Positions 1 through 7,281 of a stretch of DNA of 9,166 nucleotides are shown here, in pieces. This DNA is from an uncultured Porphyromonadaceae bacterium (GTDB taxonomy: Bacteria; Bacteroidota; Bacteroidia; Bacteroidales; Muribaculaceae), in NCBI GenBank assembly GCA_900546835.1, contig UREH01000092.1, positions 1 to 9,166 on the forward strand, given 5' to 3'. The stretch's first letter is position 1; every line of letters begins with the position of its first letter. Below the pieces are notes generated by a model. That model was not told the origin of the DNA and made no database searches. It was given only the letters and a program-made list of their open reading frames with translations. The position numbers and the translations under genes are program-made.

Positions 1-24
1 GCGTCAGATGTGTATAAGAGACAG
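1..24 (+). other. Illumina Nextera (Tn5) read-1 adapter remnant
   Basis: Bases 6-24 are exactly the 19-bp Tn5 mosaic end AGATGTGTATAAGAGACAG. The preceding GCGTC is the 3' end of the Nextera read-1 tail, so all 24 bases match the library adapter. This is a sequencing artefact left on a contig end, not a transposon in the genome. Native sequence starts at about base 25. Confidence 0.96.
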
Positions 25-527
25 GCGCGGGCCTCGTCGGAGGTCATTGCCGCCTGCATGGTCTGCAGGGAGGCGAGAATACCGCCGTCGTAGTCGTCCT
101 CGCGGAAGCGCGGGGCCATCTCATTGCGGATAATGCGGCCGCAGACCACGTCGGGCAATATACCCTCGGTGCCGTAACCGGTGCGAATCACCGCCTTCCG
201 GTCGCCGATGGAGATTAGCATCAGCACGCCGTTATCGCGGTCGTCCTTGCCGATTCCCCAGTCGGAGAATAACTCAGTGGCGAAGTCGTCGATATCCTCG
301 CCGTCGAGCGAGGGGACGATTACCACAACCGGCTCGGCCGAGGTCTGGCGCCATATCGACTGGAGCAGGGAGTCGGCCCGGGCGCGCGCAGGCGCGCTCA
401 TGGCGCCGGCCATATCGCTTACGAAGCGCGTGCGGTCGGCAACGTGTACGTTGTCTATATCTTTGGTTGTGAGGGCCGCGGCGGGAAGCCAGATCAGAAA
501 GAGCAGGTATGAGAGAAGGCGATGCAT
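25..527 (-). CDS. TPM-domain exported protein, C-terminally truncated by the contig end
   Basis: Partial gene with 167 complete native codons visible, starting at ATG 527. The N-terminus MHRLLSYLLFLIWLPAAALT is a hydrophobic signal peptide or anchor. The rest matches the TPM fold (TLP18.3/Psb32/MOLO-1, YgcG-like). Marks are a 'VHVADRTRFVSDMAGAMS' opening (about residues 27-44), 'DWGIGKDDRDNGVLMLIS' (about 89-106), 'RTGYGTEGILPD' (about 115-126) and 'FREDDYDGGI' (about 141-150). TPM proteins are exported or membrane-anchored, and some have been reported as acid phosphatases; their role in Bacteroidales is poorly defined. Many family members continue into a transmembrane segment and a Gly/Ser-rich tail, which cannot be assessed here because the frame runs into the adapter. 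The gene lies 85 bp downstream of dgt on the same strand, so it could be the last gene of that unit or have its own promoter. No Shine-Dalgarno sequence precedes the start; the leader is AT-rich. Confidence 0.85.
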
Positions 528-543
528 ATTGGATATATTTAAC

Positions 544-561
544 CCGGACGCAAGCGCCCGG
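544..561 (-). other. RNA hairpin between dgt and the TPM gene
   Basis: On the minus strand CCGGGCG-CTTG-CGTCCGG can form a 7-bp stem, with one G-U pair, closed by a G(CUUG)C loop, a known stable tetraloop. On the plus strand the G-U position becomes an A-C mismatch, so the hairpin favours minus-strand RNA. It lies about 50 bp after the dgt stop and 16 bp before the TPM start. No U-run follows it (the next bases are GTTAAATATATCC), so it is not a classic intrinsic terminator. It could protect an upstream 3' end, act in the TPM leader, or be chance. Confidence 0.35.
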
Positions 562-612
562 CACGAAAACAAAATAGAGGGAAACGCCTGAAAAAGAGCG
601 CTTGGGGATTGA

Positions 613-1995
613 TTATACGGCCGGAAGGCTCAGGCCGTTGAGGCGGCGGTAGAGGTCGAGGGCGTAGACGTCGGTCATGCCCGAGATGTGGTCGAGCACG
701 GCCTGGATTTTTGTGAAAAGGTCGTCGGCGTGAACGTCGTATTGCTGGGGCACTTGCGAGAGCAGCAGGCGCGAGTAGTTGAGCTGAGGGTTGCGCACGG
801 CGTGAATCAGTTTCTCCATCAGGAAGGTGATGATGCGGTTGCCTGCCAGCTCGATGTCGACCACGTCGGGGGCGCGGTATATCCGCTCCCACGACAGGGC
901 GTTGCAGGCTTCGTAGGCGCGGCGCACGCGCTCGGGCACGTGCTTGAGCAGCTGCCCCTGGAAGCGTCCGCGAAGAATCTCCTGTTCATGCTCCACGAAG
1001 GCATTCGCGCAGCTCTCCACGAGCAGCCCGATTACGCCCGAACGGAGATAGCCTATCTGTTCGTTGGGGTCGGAAATCATCGCCATCACCTCCAGGCAGC
1101 GGCGCTGACGCTCCTGGTCGAAGAAATCGAGCAGCAGCTGCTTCACCTCGGCAGTGGGAAGAATCTTGAGCTTGTGGGCGTCCTCGATGTCCATTACCTC
1201 GTAGCAGATGTCGTCGGCGGCCTCGACAATGTAGACCAGCGGATGGCGGGCGTAGCGCACTCCGAGTGGCGTTTGTTCCGACTGCAGTAGCCCGAGATGC
1301 GCGGCGATGCGGCCGAACGCCTCGCGCTCGGTGGTGAAAAATCCGAATTTATTGCGTGTGCCGGCCATGGTGGAACTGAAGGGGTATTTCACGATGGAGG
1401 CCAGCATGCTGTAGGTCATGGCGAAACCTCCCTTGCGTCGGCCGTTGAACTGGTGGGTCAGCAGCCTCAGGGCGTTGGCGTTGCCTTCGAAATGGATCAG
1501 GTCGGCCCATTGCTCGGGGATAAGCTCGGCCTGGAGGTCGGCACCGGCGCCTTCGGAAAAGAAGGTGGAGATGGCCGTCTCGCCCGAATGGCCGAAGGGA
1601 GGGTTGCCGAGGTCGTGGGCCAGACAGGCCGCGCCGACAATTTCGCCGATGGAGTCGAGAGCCACGGCGTCGGGCGTGTCGGCGTAGCGCGGGCGCAGGG
1701 CGCCGGCTATCACGTTGGCCATCGACCGGCCCACCGACGATACTTCCATGCTGTGGGTAAGGCGGTTGTGGACGAATATACTGCCCGGAAGGGGGAATAC
1801 CTGCGTCTTGTTCTGCAGCCGGCGGAAGGGTGAGGAGAACACCAGCCGGTCGAAATCGCGCTGGAAATCAGAGCGCGTGCCGCTGCCGCCGTCGGTGCGG
1901 TGGTAGTCCTCCATGCCGAAGCGGCGGTCGCTGATCAGCCGACGCCACTGCATGGCGTCGCCATTGGCGGCGTATTTGGTTGATTCTGATTCCAT
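613..1995 (-). CDS. dgt: dGTP triphosphohydrolase (HD-domain dGTPase)
   Basis: A 460-residue HD-superfamily dNTPase, which hydrolyses dGTP to deoxyguanosine and triphosphate in the cytoplasm and so adjusts dNTP pools. The family signature 'FSSPFRRLQNKTQVFPL' is at about residues 53-69. The HD metal ligands are visible: H81 in 'NRLTHSMEV', H127-D128 in 'ACLAHDLGNPPFGHSGE', and D261 in 'VEAADDICYEV'. 'HFEGNANALRLL' at 168-179 is also typical. Start: ATG 1995 leaves 28 bp after hflX. An internal ATG at 1953 (residue 15) gives an N-terminus MQWRRLISDRRFGMED that resembles, as I recall, the usual start of Bacteroidales homologues. The 1953 start (446 aa) is therefore quite possible and the first 14 residues are uncertain. 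This is the last gene of the packed minus-strand block and follows hflX. Confidence 0.95.
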   Translation of the reverse strand: MESESTKYAANGDAMQWRRLISDRRFGMEDYHRTDGGSGTRSDFQRDFDRLVFSSPFRRLQNKTQVFPLPGSIFVHNRLTHSMEVSSVGRSMANVIAGALRPRYADTPDAVALDSIGEIVGAACLAHDLGNPPFGHSGETAISTFFSEGAGADLQAELIPEQWADLIHFEGNANALRLLTHQFNGRRKGGFAMTYSMLASIVKYPFSSTMAGTRNKFGFFTTEREAFGRIAAHLGLLQSEQTPLGVRYARHPLVYIVEAADDICYEVMDIEDAHKLKILPTAEVKQLLLDFFDQERQRRCLEVMAMISDPNEQIGYLRSGVIGLLVESCANAFVEHEQEILRGRFQGQLLKHVPERVRRAYEACNALSWERIYRAPDVVDIELAGNRIITFLMEKLIHAVRNPQLNYSRLLLSQVPQQYDVHADDLFTKIQAVLDHISGMTDVYALDLYRRLNGLSLPAV

Positions 1996-2023
1996 TGGCG
2001 ATAATGAGCGGGAGGGAGATGGG

Positions 2024-3295
2024 TTATTGTGGTGTTTCTGATGTGTCGGATGTGGCTGAAGTTTCCGGAGCGGGGAGTTCGAGGTCGTCGTATTTCTGGT
2101 AGAGGAAATCGTTGTAGGGGAAGCGCTGGGAGTGGATTTCGCGCGCCTTGGCGTAGATGGCGTCCTTCAATTCGTCGATATTGATACCTTTTTTTGCCGA
2201 GACAAATACACAGTTGCCCTGCTCGAGGCGGTTCATCCAGGTGGTTTTCAGTTCTTCGAGCGGAATGTTCGCGCGGGTGCGCGGCGTGAGGTCGTCGTCA
2301 TCCTTGGGAACGTGGGTATACGCGTCTATCTTGTTGAAAACCACAATCATCGGTTTGTCGGCGGAGCCGCAGACCTCGGCGAGGGTCTTGTTGACAACCT
2401 CGATCTGCTCCTCGAATTGCGGATGGCTTATGTCGACCACATGGACGAGCAGGTCGGCGTCGCGCACCTCGTCGAGGGTCGACTTGAACGACTCTACCAG
2501 ATGGGTGGGGAGCTTGCGGATGAAGCCGACGGTATCGGTGAGCAGGAAGGGGAGGTTTTCGATCGTGACCTTGCGCACGGTGGTGTCGAGCGTGGCGAAA
2601 AGCTTGTTTTCGGCGAATACATCGCTCTTGCTCAGCAAGTTCATCAGCGTGGATTTGCCCACGTTGGTGTAACCCACGAGGGCTACACGGGTGAGCTTGC
2701 CACGGTTTTTGCGCTGGAGCGTCTTCTGGCGGTCGATGTCGCGCAGCTCCTCCTTGAGCAGCGAGATGCGGCGCAGGATTATGCGTCGGTCGGTCTCGAT
2801 CTGCGTTTCGCCGGGACCGCGCATGCCGATACCGCCGCGCTGGCGCTCAAGGTGGGTCCACATACGCGTCAGGCGTGGGAGAAGATACTGGTACTGTGCA
2901 AGTTCGACCTGCGTCTTGGCCGTGGCGGTCTGCGCGCGCTTGGCGAAAATGTCGAGAATCAGGCTGGAGCGGTCGAGAATCTTGATCTGCAGCTCCTGTT
3001 CGATATTGGCCACCTGCTTCGACGAGAGATCGTCGTCGAAAATGGCCATTCCTATTTCGTTTTTCTCTACGAATTCCTTGATTTCAGCCAGTTTGCCCTG
3101 ACCGACAAACGTGCGAGGATTGGGGTTCTCCACCTTCTGGGTGAAGCGTGCCACAACCTGCGCGCCGGCCGTGTCGGCGAGAAATTCAAGTTCGTCGAGA
3201 TATTCCTTCACCTTTTGTTCGCTCTGCTGCTGGGTAATGAGGCCCACGAGCACTGCGCGTTCGGTGGTTTCTTTGCTGATTACTAATTCTTTCAT
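2024..3295 (-). CDS. hflX: GTPase HflX (ribosome-associated)
   Basis: A 423-residue GTPase of the HflX branch of the Obg-HflX family, which binds the 50S subunit and, in characterised bacteria, rescues or splits stalled ribosomes under stress. The N-terminal HflX domain (about 1-150, with 'NPNPRTFVGQGKLAEI') is followed by the diagnostic glycine-rich linker 'RGGIGMRGPGETQIETDRR' at 153-171. The G domain shows G1 'GYTNVGKST' (208-216), a G2 region around T238-T239, G3 'DTVGF' (254-258), G4 'NKID' (321-324) and G5 'SAKKG' (366-370). An acidic insert of about 40 residues ('KDDDD') lies between G4 and G5, and the protein ends in a low-complexity Ser/Thr/Glu tail (about 411-423). Its ATG directly abuts the TGA of the upstream CBS-protein gene (TGAATG), which suggests coupled translation. 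No Shine-Dalgarno sequence is present. Length is normal for the family. Confidence 0.97.
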   Translation of the reverse strand: MKELVISKETTERAVLVGLITQQQSEQKVKEYLDELEFLADTAGAQVVARFTQKVENPNPRTFVGQGKLAEIKEFVEKNEIGMAIFDDDLSSKQVANIEQELQIKILDRSSLILDIFAKRAQTATAKTQVELAQYQYLLPRLTRMWTHLERQRGGIGMRGPGETQIETDRRIILRRISLLKEELRDIDRQKTLQRKNRGKLTRVALVGYTNVGKSTLMNLLSKSDVFAENKLFATLDTTVRKVTIENLPFLLTDTVGFIRKLPTHLVESFKSTLDEVRDADLLVHVVDISHPQFEEQIEVVNKTLAEVCGSADKPMIVVFNKIDAYTHVPKDDDDLTPRTRANIPLEELKTTWMNRLEQGNCVFVSAKKGINIDELKDAIYAKAREIHSQRFPYNDFLYQKYDDLELPAPETSATSDTSETPQ

Positions 3296-4579
3296 TCAAT
3301 TTTTGGGCTGGCGGTCGATTACCGTGAGGCGGATGAGCTCCAGGCGGTTGGCCGATTTCTCGACAACCTCGAGGCGGAAACTGTCGAGTTCCACTATGGC
3401 TCCGACGGCAGGAATCTGGCCGGTCTTGCATAGAATGTAGCCCGCAAGGGTCTGGTATTCGTCGTCCTCGGGTATGTCGAGGTGGTATTTGTCGTTGAGA
3501 TATTCGATTTCTATACGGCCGGAAAATTCGTAGGTGTCGGGAGCTATGGTGCGCTCTACAAGGCGTGTGGTGTCGTGTTCGTCCTGTATGTCGCCGAAAA
3601 TCTCCTCCACGAGGTCCTCGAGGGTGACCATACCGGCGGTTCCTCCGAACTCGTCGACGATGATGGCGATGGAACGCTTTTCGGCCAGAAGCCGGCGCAT
3701 CATCTTATTGGCCATGAGGGTCTCCGGGGCGTAGACCACGGGCTTGAGATGTTCGCGCCAGTCGCATTCGGGCTGGAATAGCTCGCTGACGTGGATGTAG
3801 CCGAGCACGTTGTCGATATCCTCGCGGTATACTATGATTTTTGAACGGCCGGAGCTGGTGAAAAGTTCGCTGAGCTGCTGGCGGGAGGTTTCGTCGATGT
3901 CGACGGCCACTATTTCGTTGCGCGGAATCATGCAGTCGCGCAGATGTGTCTCGGAGAAGTCGAGAGCGTTGTGGAAAATCTTCACCTCGTTTTCGACTTC
4001 GGTCTGCTCGGCTGCGGTCTCGTCGATGGTCTGCTCGAGGTATTCGTTGAGGTCGCCGATGGATATGGCGCCGAGCTTGACGTTTTCACTGCGTATGCCG
4101 AAAATCTTCATCAGGGCCTTGGAGAGCCAGGTGGTGAAGAGCGAGATGGGATAGAGGATGAAATAGAACGAGGCCGAGAGCGGTGCCACCACGCGCATCG
4201 AGCGGTTGGGGTTGATGCGGAATATGGATTTGGGGAGGAACTCGCCGGTGAGCAGGATGATGCCGGTGGAGATGAGCGTCTGGCAGATGAGCACGAAGGC
4301 CTGGTTGGGGTAGATACCTTCGAGCCACGGCTCGATCATCTTGGCGGCGCCCATGCCGTAGATCACGAGCATGATGTTGTTGCCCACCAGGATGGTGGAG
4401 ATGAAGAATTCCGACCGGGAGTAGAATATGTTAAATACTCGGCCGATGAAGCCTCCCTTCTGGATGTCGAGCTCCACGCGCACGCGGTCGGAGGTGACGA
4501 AGGCTATCTCGATGCCCGAGAAGAGGGCGGAGAATGCCAGGGAGATGATTGTGATTATGAGCCAGGAAGTGTCGATCAC
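3296..4579 (-). CDS. CNNM/CBS/CorC_HlyC membrane protein (GldE-like, 'hemolysin family')
   Basis: A 427-residue protein when started at GTG 4579. The frame stays open further upstream to 4900, but that extension is a basic, His/Arg/Pro-rich out-of-frame reading of lptC and carries no domain. The GTG overlaps the lptC stop as GTGA. Domain order: an N-terminal CNNM (DUF21) region with hydrophobic segments at about 5-27, 58-80, 93-118 and 130-155; a CBS pair at about 216-335 including 'MIPRNEIVAVD' and 'IVDEFGGTAGMVTLEDLVEEIFGDI'; and a CorC_HlyC domain at about 345-422. Relatives are CorC/YhdP-type proteins implicated in Mg/Co transport and GldE of gliding Bacteroidetes. 'Hemolysin' is a legacy name and nothing here predicts haemolysis. 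In Bacteroidales this family is commonly found next to lptC. The specific role (ion homeostasis or GldE-like lipoprotein support) is not determinable from sequence. The stop abuts the hflX start. Confidence 0.92.
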   Translation of the reverse strand: MIDTSWLIITIISLAFSALFSGIEIAFVTSDRVRVELDIQKGGFIGRVFNIFYSRSEFFISTILVGNNIMLVIYGMGAAKMIEPWLEGIYPNQAFVLICQTLISTGIILLTGEFLPKSIFRINPNRSMRVVAPLSASFYFILYPISLFTTWLSKALMKIFGIRSENVKLGAISIGDLNEYLEQTIDETAAEQTEVENEVKIFHNALDFSETHLRDCMIPRNEIVAVDIDETSRQQLSELFTSSGRSKIIVYREDIDNVLGYIHVSELFQPECDWREHLKPVVYAPETLMANKMMRRLLAEKRSIAIIVDEFGGTAGMVTLEDLVEEIFGDIQDEHDTTRLVERTIAPDTYEFSGRIEIEYLNDKYHLDIPEDDEYQTLAGYILCKTGQIPAVGAIVELDSFRLEVVEKSANRLELIRLTVIDRQPKN

Positions 4580-5253
4580 TGCTGATGGGGTGTGTTGTTG
4601 TCGTTGTTGGTGTTGTCGGGAGCCGGGGGTGTGGCGGCGTCCGGCGATGAGTTCTTGTCGCGCCCGTCGCCGCCCATGAAAGCATTGGTGGGGAAAATGC
4701 CCGAGGGCCGGCGGATGGTGTAGTCGGTCATGCTCTCGTTGGAGATGAAGCCGTAGCCCTCGATGGTGCGGTCGGCGCGCTCTATGTGTATGAACGAATC
4801 GGAGTAGACTTTTCTCGTGTTCTGGTCCCAGAAGAGCTGCTGGGTGCGGAAGCGGTCGCCGTCGATGTTCTTCATGCGCACGTTGCGGTCGAAACGCCAT
4901 ATCTTCTTGAGGCTGAAGTATGTGGCGGTGTCGGCGGTGAATATGCCGCTTTCCTGCATGGAATCGTTGAACTGCACGATGAAGAGGCCTCCGGGAAAGT
5001 TCCAGTGGGGCTCGGCGGCTTCCTCATACATCAGCCAGAGCGGGGTGGTGATGTGGTAGCGTGTGTAGCCCGAGTCGCTGATGAGGGTAGAGACGTTGAC
5101 GGTACGCATGGTCGGGAATGTCTCCGGGTCGGCCGAGATGGAGATTGTTTCGCGCTTATCGTCGGAACATGCAGATGTGACGGCTGCGGCGGCAGCCGCC
5201 ATCATGGCGATCAGCGGCAGAAGCCGCATGTGCATTTTGTGTCCGGAAGCCAT
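4576..5253 (-). CDS. lptC: LPS export ABC transporter periplasmic protein LptC
   Basis: A 225-residue protein matching the Bacteroidetes type of LptC, the inner-membrane-anchored periplasmic component that passes LPS from LptB2FG to LptA. Diagnostic stretches are 'STLISDSGYTRYHITTPLW' (55-73), 'EPHWNFPGGLFIVQF' (81-95), 'ADTATYFSLKKIWRF' (107-121), 'LFWDQNTRKVYSDSFIHIE' (140-158) and 'GYGFISNESMTDYTIRRPSGIFP' (166-188), forming the repeated beta-strands of an LptA/LptC-like jellyroll. The N-terminal hydrophobic stretch ends at C29 ('VTSAC'), so it may be a lipoprotein, although the lipobox is imperfect. Internal ATGs at 5235 and 5229 are alternative starts; 'MRLLPLIAMMAAAAA' from 5229 would be an ideal signal peptide. 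The C-terminus (about 194-225) is a disordered Asn/Pro/Gln-rich tail. The stop overlaps the GTG of the next gene by 4 bp. The genes for LptA, B, D, F and G are not in the window. Confidence 0.92.
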   Translation of the reverse strand: MASGHKMHMRLLPLIAMMAAAAAAVTSACSDDKRETISISADPETFPTMRTVNVSTLISDSGYTRYHITTPLWLMYEEAAEPHWNFPGGLFIVQFNDSMQESGIFTADTATYFSLKKIWRFDRNVRMKNIDGDRFRTQQLFWDQNTRKVYSDSFIHIERADRTIEGYGFISNESMTDYTIRRPSGIFPTNAFMGGDGRDKNSSPDAATPPAPDNTNNDNNTPHQQ

Positions 5254-5290
5254 CTTGACGGTTGGGAACGTGGGATTGTGGTACCGGGGC

Positions 5291-6532
5291 TTAGCGCAGC
5301 TTGTTGCGGAAGAACCAGAGCTCGTTGAAGTTCACGCCGAGGGTCACCACGAAGTAGTTTTCCTTCACCAGCGGGGCGGGGTGGGCCTGGCGGTGGCGGT
5401 ATTCGAAACTGAGGTTCACCATGGTTTTCGACGATGGCGCGGGCAGTCCGAAGCCGAGCGACAGTCCGTATTCGCGCACGCCGTTGTCGCCCACCTTGAT
5501 GTAGTCGTTGCTGTAGTAGCCGCCGAGGCGGTAGTTTACGCGCTGTAGCCAGCTGCCGCGCTGTCGCGTCACCCACTGCAGGCCGAGGCCGAGTTTCCAG
5601 CGGTCGTTGAATTTGTCGGGATTGTCGAAGCCGTCGATTGCGGCGAACTTCACCTTTTTCCAGGGCTGGTAGGTGAAGTCGACTTCGGCCATGAGGCGTC
5701 CGCCCCACTGGTAGTTGAGGCCCACGCCCCAGGTCTCGGCCATCTGGGCGTTGCCGTTCAGGCGGATGTCGGCGATGGTGTCGGGCGCCTGGTCGGCGTT
5801 GACGTCGTATTTCACTCCGTAGGTCTTGCCGCGGAAGGATTTCTTGGGGGAGTAGACGGCGCCTACGGTGAGGTAGTGGCCCGGTGCAATGGAGTGGCCG
5901 TATTGGGCGCCGAAGCGGAGGTTGTAGTCGCGCACCTCGATCACGCGCTCGAAGAGCGAGGTTGTGGAGCCGCTGTAGACGTAGGTGTCGTTGATGAGCG
6001 TACCGAAGAGGTAGCTGACGTTGACACCGACCGAGAGGCCTTTCACGGGGCGTGCGCCCAGGCCGAAATACAGCTGGTTGAGAGCTCCGGAGCCGGTGCG
6101 CGAGTCGGTGCCGTTGACGATTTCGTCGCCGAAACTGTAGCCTACCTGCGAGAAGGGGATGAGGCCGGCCGAGGCTCCGAGCCATTTGGTGAGGGGCACC
6201 TGCATGGTGATGTAGTTGAGGCCGCCCGTGAAGTTCTTTCCGCTCTCGTTGCCCTCGGTAGTGCGGAGGGTCTTGATGTCGAGGCCCATGTCGAACAGGA
6301 AGGTGAGCGAGTCCATGCCGGCGTAGCTGGCCGGGTTCATGAAGTTGATCTGGCGGCCGGAGCGCATGGCGATGCCCACGCCGCCCATCGATTTCTGCAC
6401 GGTGTTGGCCTGGTCGGAGAGCAGACCGTAGCCGAAACGCGAATAGGGGCTAATGGTGTTGTTCTGGGCGATTGCGCCTGAGGCGGCGGCGAGCAGGCCG
6501 ACAGCGGCCGCGATTAGTCTGGATATTTTCAT
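5291..6532 (-). CDS. FadL/OmpP1-like outer-membrane beta-barrel protein
   Basis: A 413-residue protein with a clear signal peptide (about 1-22, 'MKISRLIAAAVGLLAAASGAIA', cleaved before QN). The mature start 'NNTISPYSRFGYGLL' is a recognisable opening of a widespread Bacteroidetes outer-membrane family related to FadL/OmpP1 and PorV-like barrels. 'SMGGVGIAMRSGRQINFMNPASYAGMDSLTF' (about 48-78) resembles the FadL-type N-terminal plug or first-strand region. The rest alternates polar and aromatic residues in strand-like runs, for example 'RFGAQYGHSIAPGHYLTVGAVYSP' and 'KLGLGLQWVTRQRGSWLQRVNYRLGGYYS', as expected for transmembrane beta-strands. The substrate is unknown; FadL proteins carry hydrophobic molecules, but that cannot be assumed here. 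It starts 3 bp after the coaX stop and ends 37 bp before lptC, so it is almost certainly co-transcribed with both. The final residues 'FFRNKLR' lack the usual terminal aromatic of barrel proteins. Confidence 0.85.
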   Translation of the reverse strand: MKISRLIAAAVGLLAAASGAIAQNNTISPYSRFGYGLLSDQANTVQKSMGGVGIAMRSGRQINFMNPASYAGMDSLTFLFDMGLDIKTLRTTEGNESGKNFTGGLNYITMQVPLTKWLGASAGLIPFSQVGYSFGDEIVNGTDSRTGSGALNQLYFGLGARPVKGLSVGVNVSYLFGTLINDTYVYSGSTTSLFERVIEVRDYNLRFGAQYGHSIAPGHYLTVGAVYSPKKSFRGKTYGVKYDVNADQAPDTIADIRLNGNAQMAETWGVGLNYQWGGRLMAEVDFTYQPWKKVKFAAIDGFDNPDKFNDRWKLGLGLQWVTRQRGSWLQRVNYRLGGYYSNDYIKVGDNGVREYGLSLGFGLPAPSSKTMVNLSFEYRHRQAHPAPLVKENYFVVTLGVNFNELWFFRNKLR

Positions 6533-6535
6533 TTT

Positions 6536-7252
6536 TCAACAATTCAGAAGAATGCTAAGCAGTCCCTTGGTGACCAGGCATTTGTCGATTGTGGCCTCGA
6601 AGGGAAGGAACGATGCCACATGCTTTGCCCATCCGCCGGTGAGCACCACTTCGGTGCCTTCCGGGAGTTGGGAGCGGTAGTAGCAGATTTCGGCGACCAC
6701 GCCGCGTACGGCTCCGGCGCGCATGGCCGAGGCGGTGTCGACTCCGAGCAGGGGGATATCGCCGTAGCCGTTCACCTCGGGGAGGCGTGCGGTGTAGTTG
6801 TGGAGCGAGCGCAGGCGCATGCCGATTCCCGGTGCGATGTTGCCTCCTTTGAAGCGGCCTTCGGCGCTGACGAAATCGTAGGTCACGGCTGTACCCATGT
6901 CGACCACGAGCATATTGCGGCCGGGCATCAGGCTCCAGGCGCCTGCGGCCGCGGCGATGCGGTCGGCGCCGAGCGTCGAGGGGGTGGCGTAGTCGAACTG
7001 CAGGGGCAGGGGCATGGCCAGACTCACTTCGGCGGCGTCGACGCCTGCGGCGTTGAGCCACTGCACGTAGCGGCGTCCGTTGCCCGTCACGGAGCAGCAG
7101 AGGGCGCGCCCGGGGCGGAAACGGTCGACGATCCGGGCCAGCTGCTGGCGTGTGAGCTCCTTGAGGTTTTCTTCCTCAACGAGATGCGTGCCATCCCAGA
7201 TGGCTACTTTTACCGAGCTGTTGCCTTGGTCGATTGTTATGTTCAATCCCAT
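6536..7252 (-). CDS. coaX: Type III pantothenate kinase
   Basis: A 238-residue CoaX of the ASKHA fold, which phosphorylates pantothenate with ATP in the first step of CoA biosynthesis. Family marks are the N-terminal phosphate loop 'IDQGNSSVK' (7-15, D8-x-G10-N11), 'STLGADRIAAAAGA' (92-105) with the conserved GADR, 'LVVDMGTAVTYD' (115-126) with the catalytic-site Asp and Thr, 'FKGGNIAPGIGMRLRSLHNYTARLPEV' (134-160) and 'LTGGWAKH' (204-211). Type III enzymes are not subject to CoA feedback inhibition and typically need a monovalent cation. Length is near the family norm, slightly short. The start ATG 7252 is the first Met before the motif; the leader is A-rich at a distance and has no Shine-Dalgarno sequence. 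This is the first gene of the six-gene block, with a TAnnTTTG promoter candidate just upstream. The next gene begins after only 3 bp. Confidence 0.95.
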   Translation of the reverse strand: MGLNITIDQGNSSVKVAIWDGTHLVEEENLKELTRQQLARIVDRFRPGRALCCSVTGNGRRYVQWLNAAGVDAAEVSLAMPLPLQFDYATPSTLGADRIAAAAGAWSLMPGRNMLVVDMGTAVTYDFVSAEGRFKGGNIAPGIGMRLRSLHNYTARLPEVNGYGDIPLLGVDTASAMRAGAVRGVVAEICYYRSQLPEGTEVVLTGGWAKHVASFLPFEATIDKCLVTKGLLSILLNC

Positions 7253-7281
7253 TTCGGGGCTGTGGTTTTCGGATTATTACG

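Noticed and set aside
1..24. A Tn5/IS50 transposon end in the genome
   Set aside because: The mosaic end is joined to the Nextera read-1 tail at the very start of the window, with no transposase or flanking duplication. This is library adapter.
2132..3286. A 384-codon open frame on the plus strand, antisense to hflX
   Set aside because: It mirrors a well-supported GTPase gene in a high-GC codon context. Its translation has no recognisable domain and HflX motifs fill the opposite strand.
3944..4585. A 213-codon open frame on the plus strand, antisense to the CBS protein
   Set aside because: The translation is Gly/Glu/Asp/Val/His-rich without domain character, typical of an antisense shadow of GC-rich codons.
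4580..4900. An upstream extension of the CBS protein to ATG 4900, adding 107 residues
   Set aside because: The added residues are His/Arg/Pro-rich nonsense read out of frame through lptC. The GTG at 4579 gives the expected family N-terminus.
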